Shown in pieces: positions 42,041-49,858 of a DNA stretch of 58,080 nucleotides. How positions within the stretch are numbered: the first letter of the stretch is position 1; every line of letters starts with the position of its first letter. The notes below the pieces were generated by a model. It was not told the DNA's origin and did no database searches. It worked only from the letters and a program-made list of their open reading frames with translations. Source of the DNA: Duganella radicis (lineage in GTDB: Bacteria > Pseudomonadota > Gammaproteobacteria > Burkholderiales > Burkholderiaceae_D); the NCBI RefSeq assembly GCF_009720825.1, contig NZ_WNKY01000038.1:1-58080 (forward strand), in the 5' to 3' direction. Both the position numbers and the translations under genes were made by a program.

Positions 42041-45000
42041 ATGAAGCACAAGAGTTTTCGTTTCGGCCAATGGCGGGTGGACCCCGCCACCAACACGCTC
42101 AGTTGCGGGGTGCTCAACCGGCAGCTGGAACCGCGGGCCATGGACGTTTTGTTGTACCTGTGCCGCCATCCGCACGTGGTGATTTCGGCCGAAACGCTGC
42201 TCGATGCCTGCTGGGGCGACATCTCGCCCAGCGACAACGCCATCCACAAAATCATCACCCAGCTGCGGCGCGCGCTGGACGATTCGGCCACCGAACCGCG
42301 TTACATCGAAACCATCCGCAAGCGCGGCTACCGCCTCTTGGCCGAGCTCAGCTACGACGATGAAGTCAGCCAGGGCAGCTGGCTGCACGCCTCGCCCTTC
42401 CGCGGGCTGGAGGCATTTGAAGAACAACACGCGGCCATCTTCTTCGGCCGCAAGCTGAGCGTCGACCAGCTGGTGCAGGTGGTGGTGGCCCAAGCGCAGG
42501 CCGCCTGCGCCATGGTGCTGGTGCTGGGCCCGTCCGGCGCCGGCAAGACCTCGCTGGTGCAGGCCGGCCTGATCCCGGCGCTGAAAGCGGGCGCCGCGCC
42601 GGCCGAATCCGGCATCGCCATCAGCAACCACGTCCAGCTCGATTGCGCCGACATGGGCCAGTCCGGCCTGCTGGAAACCCTGGCCAGCGTGCTGCTCGAC
42701 GCCGAGGTCGACGGCCAGCTTCTGTTTGAAAACATCAGCGCGGCGGGGCTGGCCCAGCGCCTGGCGCACGACCTGCCGCTGCTGATCGAACACTTGCAAC
42801 GCCAGTTGCCGGCGATCCGGCTGCTGGTGTTCATCGACCGTTTCGAAGCCGTGTTCCGTCTGCCGCATGTGAACGATGGCGAGCGGGCCGCCTTCATCAA
42901 CGTGCTGGACCAGTTGGCGCGTTCCTGCTGCATGCAGCTGGTGCTGGCCTGCCGCAACGACTTTTACCCACAACTGGCCTCCTACCCGGCGCTGATGAAC
43001 CTCAAGCTGAACGGCGGCCACTACGACCTGACGCCGCCCGGCAGCGCCGACATCGGCCAGATCGTGCGCCACCCGGCGCAGGTGGCGCAGCTGCGCTACA
43101 CCATCGACGCGCAAGGCGAAGGCCTGGACGAGCTGCTGTGCCGGACCGCGCTCTCGGGCGCCGACAGCCTGCCGCTGCTGCAATACTGCCTGCAAGAGCT
43201 GTACCGCCAGCGCAGCGCCGATGGCGAACTGAGCCACGCCGCCTTCCACGCCATGGGCGGCCTGGAAGGAGCGATCGGCGCGCGCGCCGAGCAAGTGATT
43301 TCCGCCCTGGGCGCGGCGCAGATTGCCGCCCTGCCCCATGTGCTGTCGCAGCTGGTGCTGGTGGCGGAAGATGAAACCACGGTCAGCTCGCGCCGCGTGC
43401 CGTGGTCGGCCCTGCACAACGAGGCCGAGCATAAGCTGGTGCAGGCGCTGGTCGACGCCCACCTGTTCGTCAGCGATTTGCAGGGCGGCGCCCCGGCCTT
43501 CGGCTTGGCGCACGAAGCCCTGTTGCGGCGCTGGCCGCGCGTGGTGGCGTGGATCGAGGAACACCGGCAGGCGCTGCAAATGCGCAGCCGCATCAGCGCA
43601 CAGGCGCGGCGCTGGCACGACAGCGGCAGCAAGCGCGACATGCTGCTGCCCTCCGGCACCCAGACCAACCAGGCGCGCCAACTGCTGGCCACCAGCAGCC
43701 TGAGCCTGACACCGCAGGAACAGCAATTCATCCAGTCCTCCCTGCAAAGCGAACGCCGCAGCGAGCGCGTGCGGCTGGGGGTGATGATCGTGGTCACCAG
43801 CCTGGCCATCCTCGCCGCCGCTCTCGGCCTCACTGCACGATCCGCGCAAACGCAAGCTGAGACTCATCGTGCAGAAGCCGAGGACTTGATGGGCTACATG
43901 CTGGGCGAGTTCGCGGACAAGCTACGCCCCTTGGGCAAGCTGGATCTACTGGACAGCATTAGTAATCGTGCGCTGTCCTACTTATCTAATACAACACAAT
44001 CCAATGACGATACAACGCTTACCCAACGAGCCAAATCACTGCAGTTAATTTCGGAGGTACGGCTGGCACGCGCCGATCCAATCGGCGCCAATACCGCTTT
44101 GCTGGCCGGACGAGGAATACTTCAGAACCAGCTAAAGTCCTTACCAAAAAACACCCCGCTACTCAAAATCGCCGGTGAAAATGCCTTCTGGCTAGGCCAA
44201 ATCCATTTGGATCAAAAGGAATGGGATAAGTCACGACATTACTTCGAAGAATATCGCGACTATGCGAACCGCTTTGCTGATGCTGCACCGGATGATGTCA
44301 ATGGCTGGATTGAGCAATCCTACGCGCACAACAGTCTGGGGACGCTTTCTTTGCGCAGCGGCGATATACATCGGGCCGAGAAAGAGTTTGCCTTATCAGT
44401 CGAATTGAAGACAAAGGCTTACGCAAAAAAAGTCGGCGACAAGCAACTAACTTCTGATTTGGCCGACAGCCTATCTTGGCAAGCAAGCGTAGAAATGCAA
44501 TTAGGGAAGTTGGCTGAGGCGCGGTTACGATACGATCGAGAGTTAGAGTTGCTGGAATCTCTGCATATGACCTATCCCAGCGACACTCTATGGATCAGTC
44601 GTCTGTCGTATGCATGGTCACACCAATCGGAGCTACGGCAAGCCTGCGGAGATCTATCCGCCAGCCATGATGCCGCCAAACGTGCACATGAACTACTTCA
44701 GATCATCGTAGACAAAGACACCAGCAACCGGGTTTGGCAAAGAAATCTACACACGATGGAATGGCGTATGGTTGAAACGGAAAGTAAAGAACCAGCGGCC
44801 TCTTCCCTCGGGCGCTTAAACAAGTTACAGAAGAATTTTGCGGAATTGAGCCAACTGGAACCGAAGAAGCTTAACCTCCAAATGCTTGGGGCGTCAGTAC
44901 AGCGACGTCGCGCATCGCTGCTGATGCGTGAAAATAAAACCCTGCAGGCCGAATTAATGCTCAATGAGGCTGTGGCCAAACTGCGGCAATTACATAAAGC

Positions 45001-45307
45001 CGCCCCAGCAGATCTCGCCATTTCGCGCGCCCTAGCCGATGCGTTGTTATTAGGTGCGGAGTTCCAAGAAGCCAAGGATGAGGTTACAGCCCATTCGTAC
45101 TGTAGACAAGTTCAAGACTTGCTATTACCACTGGTTAAAAGCAGTATGGATTTTCATGTAATTGCGCCTTGGGTAAAGGCACATATCTGCCTCAATAAAC
45201 GGGATCAGGTCGTAAACGAAGAGAAATTGCTAGAGCAAATGCAGTACAGGGACCCGTCCTATTTACATTACCTTTCATACCACCCACCTAAGAAAGTAAA
45301 GCCATGA
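42041..45307 (+). CDS. Winged-helix / STAND-type ATPase regulator with transmembrane helix and TPR tail
   Basis: The 1088-residue protein has an OmpR/CadC-type winged helix (1-101, ending 'ETIRKRGYRLLAEL'). An nSTAND1-like NTPase module follows, with the hallmark 'SPFRGLEAFEEQHAAIFFGR', P-loop GPSGAGKT at 163-170 and 'RLLVFIDRFEAVF' as the Walker B region. A transmembrane helix lies near 577-600 and the C-terminal ~480 residues are TPR-like. This suggests a membrane-tethered regulator that senses a periplasmic cue. It is coupled by ATGA overlap to the tail-bearing 121-residue gene, so it probably controls this secretion locus. GC drops within the gene: 40/60 at 42061-42120 against 24/60 at 43981-44040. 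Confidence 0.85.
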   Translation: MKHKSFRFGQWRVDPATNTLSCGVLNRQLEPRAMDVLLYLCRHPHVVISAETLLDACWGDISPSDNAIHKIITQLRRALDDSATEPRYIETIRKRGYRLLAELSYDDEVSQGSWLHASPFRGLEAFEEQHAAIFFGRKLSVDQLVQVVVAQAQAACAMVLVLGPSGAGKTSLVQAGLIPALKAGAAPAESGIAISNHVQLDCADMGQSGLLETLASVLLDAEVDGQLLFENISAAGLAQRLAHDLPLLIEHLQRQLPAIRLLVFIDRFEAVFRLPHVNDGERAAFINVLDQLARSCCMQLVLACRNDFYPQLASYPALMNLKLNGGHYDLTPPGSADIGQIVRHPAQVAQLRYTIDAQGEGLDELLCRTALSGADSLPLLQYCLQELYRQRSADGELSHAAFHAMGGLEGAIGARAEQVISALGAAQIAALPHVLSQLVLVAEDETTVSSRRVPWSALHNEAEHKLVQALVDAHLFVSDLQGGAPAFGLAHEALLRRWPRVVAWIEEHRQALQMRSRISAQARRWHDSGSKRDMLLPSGTQTNQARQLLATSSLSLTPQEQQFIQSSLQSERRSERVRLGVMIVVTSLAILAAALGLTARSAQTQAETHRAEAEDLMGYMLGEFADKLRPLGKLDLLDSISNRALSYLSNTTQSNDDTTLTQRAKSLQLISEVRLARADPIGANTALLAGRGILQNQLKSLPKNTPLLKIAGENAFWLGQIHLDQKEWDKSRHYFEEYRDYANRFADAAPDDVNGWIEQSYAHNSLGTLSLRSGDIHRAEKEFALSVELKTKAYAKKVGDKQLTSDLADSLSWQASVEMQLGKLAEARLRYDRELELLESLHMTYPSDTLWISRLSYAWSHQSELRQACGDLSASHDAAKRAHELLQIIVDKDTSNRVWQRNLHTMEWRMVETESKEPAASSLGRLNKLQKNFAELSQLEPKKLNLQMLGASVQRRRASLLMRENKTLQAELMLNEAVAKLRQLHKAAPADLAISRALADALLLGAEFQEAKDEVTAHSYCRQVQDLLLPLVKSSMDFHVIAPWVKAHICLNKRDQVVNEEKLLEQMQYRDPSYLHYLSYHPPKKVKP

Positions 45308-45669
45308 GCAAACTTATCGCATCAACGCCATTCATCAATATCCTAGTTAAAGTCCAGCCTGGTGCTCAACCAGGTCAATATCTTGTTAAAACCGCGCCCG
45401 CTGTTCCTTGGGTTACTCAAGTCGACACCGTTATCAACTATCAAATCTATGACAGTGGTGGCAAAAACGTTACGTTTACTGGCATGACGGTTGATCCGGC
45501 CCATAACGACCAGTTGAGTCCTGCTACCGTGAGTCGCAGCGGAAAACAGCTGACCTTCAGTGACGCAAATACGGCAAAACTGACCTTTAACATTACTCTG
45601 AATTTCAAAGATTCGGAAGGTGTATCCTTCTCGCATGATCCTCAGGTTCAGAACGAACCGGAACAGTAA
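45304..45669 (+). CDS. Beta-rich protein carrying the nine-residue locus tail
   Basis: The 121-residue protein has no signal peptide. It appears to be an Ig-like beta domain ('INYQIYDSGGKNVTFTGMTV', 'AKLTFNITLNFKDSEGV') and ends with 'SHDPQVQNEPEQ'. The last nine residues fit the tail P-[QE]-[VI]-x-N-[DE]-P-[QE]-x shared with the two precursors of this locus, but here no Gly-Gly precedes it. The start is coupled to the regulator stop (ATGA). The function is unknown; it may be a large secreted relative, a tail-display protein or a decoy for the same recognition machinery. Confidence 0.75.
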   Translation: MSKLIASTPFINILVKVQPGAQPGQYLVKTAPAVPWVTQVDTVINYQIYDSGGKNVTFTGMTVDPAHNDQLSPATVSRSGKQLTFSDANTAKLTFNITLNFKDSEGVSFSHDPQVQNEPEQ

Positions 45670-45796
45670 TTAGCATCATAAGAAATCGTAATCGTGGCAT
45701 ACTAATTAGCTCGATACCTAAGTTTGCAGTGTTGGTATCTAGCGAAATGACGGCAATCGTAGGTGGTCCGTAATTCAGAATGATCCGCAACGATAA
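45669..45796 (+). pseudogene. Decayed Gly-Gly precursor with one-base frameshift
   Basis: An open frame immediately after the 121-residue gene reads 'KFAVLVSSEMTAIVGGP' and then hits TAA at 45771. The next frame continues PVIQNDPQR and stops at 45794-45796. Restoring one G after CCG would give a nine-residue tail identical in pattern to the intact precursors ('KIEILVPAEVRAVAGGP' plus PQVKNDPQV). No start codon lies at the expected distance. I infer a dead copy that has lost its start and one base. Confidence 0.65.
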
Positions 45797-45894
45797 AAGT
45801 CACGAGCAAAGCCGCTACGGCGGCAGTTGAAGTGGCCCCGCCCACAGCAAAAAATCACATTCTCACAAACATGTTACACAACAGGAGCTTACAA

Positions 45895-46062
45895 ATGAAA
45901 ATGACCTTATCGCTGTTCGCAACTCATAAACAACCATCGGAAACTCCGCTTGTAAACGCTACCTCGCTTCCAACATCGGACTCCAAAATCGAGATCCTGG
46001 TTCCGGCCGAAGTGAGGGCTGTCGCGGGTGGTCCGCAAGTTAAAAACGATCCCCAGGTCTAG
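45895..46062 (+). CDS. Double-glycine peptide precursor A (55 residues)
   Basis: ATG 45895 has AGGAG 8 bases upstream and gives 55 residues; an upstream in-frame ATG at 45832 lacks such a site. The peptide has a polar N-terminus, a leader-like helix 'SKIEILVPAEVRAVAGG' with Gly45-Gly46, and the nine-residue end PQVKNDPQV. Precursor B has exactly the same length and Gly-Gly position. The C39 exporter encoded nearby is the expected processing partner. Proline directly after Gly-Gly would be an unusual cleavage context. The 3' end contains the ribosome site of the downstream M14-type gene, whose ATG starts 2 bases after the stop. Confidence 0.8.
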   Translation: MKMTLSLFATHKQPSETPLVNATSLPTSDSKIEILVPAEVRAVAGGPQVKNDPQV

Positions 46063-46063
46063 G

Positions 46064-47059
46064 ATGGCAATATCCGGTGCGTTGCTACCCGCACCGGATC
46101 TTCCATTTGCAAATAACATGCACTTCATCTCTCATCAGTACAGCGGTGAGCATGCCGGAACAAACCTGATTATCACCGGTGCCGTTCATGGCAACGAGAC
46201 CTGTGGTACCAAGGCGATCCAGCGCGTGATGCAGGAGCTGAATGCCGACGCACTGCTGATCCGCCAAGGTAGCGTGACCTTTGTACCGGTGACCAATCCG
46301 CTGGCATATGCCAAGGGCGAGCGCGCCGGTGAGCGTAACCTGAACCGCAATTTGCTCCCGAATTCGAATCCACAGGATTTTGAGGATCGCCTAGCCAACT
46401 GGCTCTGCCCTCTTCTCGCGCGGCATGAGGTGCTGCTCGATCTGCATTCCTTTAACGCGGCCAGCGAACCATTCGTGATGGTCGGCCCGCGCAACAACGA
46501 CGGCCCGCTCGAACCATTCCAGCACGAAGAGCAAGAACGCGCACTGGCGCGTCGTCTCGGCGTACGCCGTTTCGTCGACGGCTGGCTGCGCACTTATGGC
46601 GCCGGCGTGCAGCGTCGCATGAGCGGCAGCAGCGAACTGCAAACCGTCCTGCGCTACGGCATGGGCACCACCGAATACATGCGCTCCACCGGAGGCTACG
46701 CGCTGACCCTCGAATGCGGCCAGCACAACGATCCGCAAGCCCCGGAAGTGGCCTACCGCGCCATCCTCAACACACTGGCTTTCCTCGGCCTGATCGACGC
46801 CCCCTCGCCAGCACCGATCGCATCAGAAAACATGGAGGCCCTAAGCATGGTCACGGTCTACGACAAGCAGCATGCCGACGACACGTTCAGCCGCAACTGG
46901 TCCAGCTTCGATCCAGTAAAACAAGGCGAAGAAATCGGCCGTCGCGCCGATGGCACACCGGTGCTAGCCGAATACGAAGGCCGCATCCTGTTCCCTGACA
47001 ACGTGGCCAGCGCCAACAGCGAGTGGTACTACCTCGCGCGGGTCAATCCGGCGTTTTAA
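46064..47059 (+). CDS. M14-type zinc hydrolase (succinylglutamate desuccinylase/aspartoacylase family)
   Basis: The product of 331 residues has the AstE/AspA fold: zinc ligands His and Glu in 'GAVHGNETCG', the third ligand His in 'LLDLHSFNAASE', the Arg/Asn substrate motif 'ERNLNRNLL', and the catalytic Glu region 'GYALTLECGQHND'. The C-terminal beta domain ends 'EWYYLARVNPAF'. The family hydrolyses N-acyl amino acids; relatives of M14 remove C-terminal residues. It starts 2 bases after precursor A, so it is probably part of peptide maturation or handling rather than arginine catabolism; no ast genes are present. ATG 46064 uses the AGG within the precursor. Confidence 0.85.
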   Translation: MAISGALLPAPDLPFANNMHFISHQYSGEHAGTNLIITGAVHGNETCGTKAIQRVMQELNADALLIRQGSVTFVPVTNPLAYAKGERAGERNLNRNLLPNSNPQDFEDRLANWLCPLLARHEVLLDLHSFNAASEPFVMVGPRNNDGPLEPFQHEEQERALARRLGVRRFVDGWLRTYGAGVQRRMSGSSELQTVLRYGMGTTEYMRSTGGYALTLECGQHNDPQAPEVAYRAILNTLAFLGLIDAPSPAPIASENMEALSMVTVYDKQHADDTFSRNWSSFDPVKQGEEIGRRADGTPVLAEYEGRILFPDNVASANSEWYYLARVNPAF

Positions 47060-47153
47060 CCGCATTGCGCCAAAATTGGTGCCGCGCCTCTAGCCGCAGC
47101 AGCCGTGGTCAGGCGATAATGCTTGTTCAACATTATTAAAAACGGGGAGAGCC

Positions 47154-47513
47154 ATGCTTTTAGCAGCACAAATCGTCACCGCATTGGTGGCGCTGATACA
47201 CGTCTATATCGTTTTGCTGGAAACAGTATTGTTCAATTCTCGCGGCCGCCGCGTGTTCGGCCTGAGTAAAGAGAAAGCAGAGATCGTCCAGCCAGCGATG
47301 TCGAATCAAGGCTGCTACAACGGCTTCCTGGTGGCCGCGCTGGTGGTCGGCTTCGTGCACCCCGACGCAAACATCGCCTCGGCCTTCACGGTCTTCGGTT
47401 TGGCCTGCGTGGCGGTAGCCGGGGTATGGGGCGGCATTACCGTCAAGCGTTCCATTCTTCTGATCCAGACCCTGCCAGCCGCCATTGGTCTCGCCCTGCA
47501 CTTCGCCGCCTGA
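47154..47513 (+). CDS. DUF1304 membrane protein
   Basis: The 119-residue protein has four hydrophobic helices and the DUF1304 pattern: 'ALIHVYIVLLETVLF' near the N-terminus, 'VFGLSKEKAEIVQPAMSNQG', 'YNGFLVAALVVGF' and 'RSILLIQTLPAAIGLALHF'. The family's function is unknown. GGGGAGAGCC precedes the ATG. A 94-base gap separates it from the M14-type gene, so it may be a housekeeping gene flanking the cluster. Confidence 0.9.
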   Translation: MLLAAQIVTALVALIHVYIVLLETVLFNSRGRRVFGLSKEKAEIVQPAMSNQGCYNGFLVAALVVGFVHPDANIASAFTVFGLACVAVAGVWGGITVKRSILLIQTLPAAIGLALHFAA

Positions 47514-47515
47514 AC

Positions 47516-47728
47516 ATGCAGACCAGGATCAACTGGCTACTCATGGCCTGCGCGGCGGCAGGGCTCATCTTCACCGGTTATAAGGAGATGCATAGCAAAC
47601 CGCAGCTGCACACGATCAATAGCGCCTCCTGCACGCCAGAAGCCATCAAGCGTATAGATGGCATCACCGAACGCGCAATTCAATCCGCCAAGTGCACAGA
47701 GCGCGAGGGCACTAAGCCGGCATCCTAG
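47516..47728 (+). CDS. Small exported or membrane-anchored hypothetical protein
   Basis: The 70-residue product starts with a hydrophobic segment ('INWLLMACAAAGLIFTGY'), then a short polar domain with two cysteines ('SCTPEAIKRID', 'QSAKCTERE') that could form a disulfide. The ATG lies 2 bases after the DUF1304 stop, suggesting co-translation. Its 3' end overlaps the exporter gene by 17 bases. The family is not recognised. Confidence 0.6.
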   Translation: MQTRINWLLMACAAAGLIFTGYKEMHSKPQLHTINSASCTPEAIKRIDGITERAIQSAKCTEREGTKPAS

Positions 47729-49844
47729 CGCGCGGCGCCAAGGTTGGCTCGCTCACTTCGACCAGTTGTCCCGCTTTCAGCACGACGACGCGCTCGGCAC
47801 TGGCAATCGTCTCGGGACGGTGAGCCACGACGATGCGCGTCAATCCCATCGCCCGGACCGTGGCGTTGACGCTTTTTTCATTGTCAACATCCAGTTCACT
47901 GGTCGCTTCGTCCAACACCAGAATGCGCGGCTTCCTGTATAACGCTCGTGCCAGCAGGATGCGCTGTTTCTGACCGCCGCTAATACCCACGCCGCTATCG
48001 CCCGTGATGGTGTTGTAGCCCATCGGCATACTGTCGATTTCCACATCCACTGCTGCCAGCCGAGCGCACTCTTTGATGCGCTTCCATTCCGGTAGTGGAT
48101 CGAAGAAGCTGATGTTTTCCGCAATAGAGCCAGAGAACAGGCGGTCTTCCTGCATTACGGTGGCAACCATATTCCGGTACGTGGTCAGACCGACGCGGTG
48201 GATAGGCCGGCCGCCCACCAGTACCTCACCATGCGTGGGGGCGAGCAAGCCCAGCATCACCTTCACCAGGGTGGTCTTTCCTCCGCCCGAGGTGCCAGTA
48301 ATCGCCAGGCTCTCCCCCGCTTCAATCTTCAGATCGATATTCTCAAAGACATAAGGCTCGGTGGGCGAGTAGCGAAAAGAGACGCCCCGCAATTCAATAC
48401 TCGGTAATAATTCATCGATGTCGACCTCGTCGGCATCGTGGGGGCCAGCCTCCTCCACCTGTGCCAGCACAATGTCCGCGACACGTTCACCATGTAACTT
48501 CAGCATCTTGAATTCCACGATCTTATCGACCAGTGCCGCCAGCCGCGTGGAAAATTGGTCCTTGTAGGCGACAAACGCAAACAGCATCCCGGTGGTGAAG
48601 GAACGGTCTAATACCGCCAATGCCGCCAGCCACACGATGAGTATGCGCTCCAGCCCGAACAGCAAGGTTTGGGCTGTTTCATAGCTGATGCGAATTCGGC
48701 TGATGCGCAGTTCGGCGTTGAACTGTTCGGCCAGAATATTCAACCAACCCGCACGACGCTGCTCCCCTTTGCCGAACAGCCTCACGCTCTGTATGCCATT
48801 GGCAGTTTCAAAGAAGTGCGTGGTTTGCTTCGCGGCGTGAATGATCTGCTCGGAGGTCGCGGTCCGTAAACCATGGAACAAGGCCCAGCGCATCAGGCCG
48901 TACAGCCCCACCGCGATCAGCGAAATGCAGGCGAGACGCTGGCTGTACATCAGCATCATGCCAAACGTCCCCACCACCATGACGCCATCCACCGCCGCTT
49001 GCACGAAGCCGCCAGTCAAGGTTTTTTGAATGGAGGTGATGGAGCCGAAGCGCGACATGATGTTGCCAACGTGGCGCTTTTCAAAATACTCCAGAGGCAG
49101 CTTGACCATGTGCCCAAACACATTGCCGAGCCACTGGAAATTAAGCTGGGTACTGATGGCGGCAACAAACCATCCGCGCACGGCGCTAATCGCCGCCTGT
49201 ACCAGAATCAGCAGGCCGAAGCCTAAAGCCAGTGTGGTTAGCAAGTCCCGGTCGGCTGAAAGCAGCGCATGATCGACCACCCATTGCAGGAAGAACGGCA
49301 GCGCTATCGAGATAGCCTCCAGTCCCAATGCCAGCAACAGGATTTGTATCAGCCCCCGCTTCAAACCGACAATGTGTCCCATCAAGCCGCGCAGCGTAAA
49401 TTGCAGCTTCTGGTTTGCTGGTGCAAAGTCAGTGGAAGGACTCAATTCCAGCCCCACTCCAGTAAAGTGCTTGCTGAACTCGGCCATTGTGAAGCTGCGC
49501 AGACCAATCGCCGGATCGTGGATCACGGCACGACGACTCGATACCGACACCAGCACCACGAAGTGATCCATATCCCAGTGAATGATGCACGGCAGTTGCA
49601 GTTGCGGCAAATTGTGCATGTCCAGCTTGACCGGCCGGCTGTCCAATTTCAGCGCTTGCGAAATGCGGATCAGGCTTTCCAGCGTCGCGCCCTTGCGCGA
49701 GATTGGGAAGCGCAAGCGCAGCGAGGCAAGGTCGGTGCGATAACCGTGATAATCGGCCACCATCGCCAGGCTGCACAGCCCGCACTCGCTGGCCTCGGTC
49801 TGCAAATAAATCGGCACCTTGCGATGCAGTGCTATACCTTCCAT
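47712..49844 (-). CDS. C39 peptidase-containing ABC exporter
   Basis: The 710-residue protein is a peptidase-containing ABC transporter. An N-terminal C39 domain has Gln15, Cys21 ('QTEASECGLCSLAM'), His94 ('HWDMDHFVVL') and Asp110 ('IHDPAIG'), so it should be catalytically competent. A six-helix export domain (about 160-440) is followed by an ATPase domain with Walker A GTSGGGKTT, signature GISGGQKQR and Walker B 'ILVLDEATSELD'. It should cleave leaders after Gly-Gly and export the product with HlyD and an outer-membrane channel. HlyD lies 14 bases upstream in the same operon; no TolC gene is in the window. Confidence 0.95.
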   Translation of the reverse strand: MEGIALHRKVPIYLQTEASECGLCSLAMVADYHGYRTDLASLRLRFPISRKGATLESLIRISQALKLDSRPVKLDMHNLPQLQLPCIIHWDMDHFVVLVSVSSRRAVIHDPAIGLRSFTMAEFSKHFTGVGLELSPSTDFAPANQKLQFTLRGLMGHIVGLKRGLIQILLLALGLEAISIALPFFLQWVVDHALLSADRDLLTTLALGFGLLILVQAAISAVRGWFVAAISTQLNFQWLGNVFGHMVKLPLEYFEKRHVGNIMSRFGSITSIQKTLTGGFVQAAVDGVMVVGTFGMMLMYSQRLACISLIAVGLYGLMRWALFHGLRTATSEQIIHAAKQTTHFFETANGIQSVRLFGKGEQRRAGWLNILAEQFNAELRISRIRISYETAQTLLFGLERILIVWLAALAVLDRSFTTGMLFAFVAYKDQFSTRLAALVDKIVEFKMLKLHGERVADIVLAQVEEAGPHDADEVDIDELLPSIELRGVSFRYSPTEPYVFENIDLKIEAGESLAITGTSGGGKTTLVKVMLGLLAPTHGEVLVGGRPIHRVGLTTYRNMVATVMQEDRLFSGSIAENISFFDPLPEWKRIKECARLAAVDVEIDSMPMGYNTITGDSGVGISGGQKQRILLARALYRKPRILVLDEATSELDVDNEKSVNATVRAMGLTRIVVAHRPETIASAERVVVLKAGQLVEVSEPTLAPRARMPA

Positions 49845-49858
49845 TCAATGCGGCTCCA

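Noticed and set aside
41924..43867. A 647-codon open frame on the minus strand opposite the STAND regulator
   Set aside because: It is the antisense shadow of a well-supported gene in high-GC DNA: low-complexity Gln/His/Arg-rich translation, no ribosome site, and it ends where the GC content of the true gene falls.
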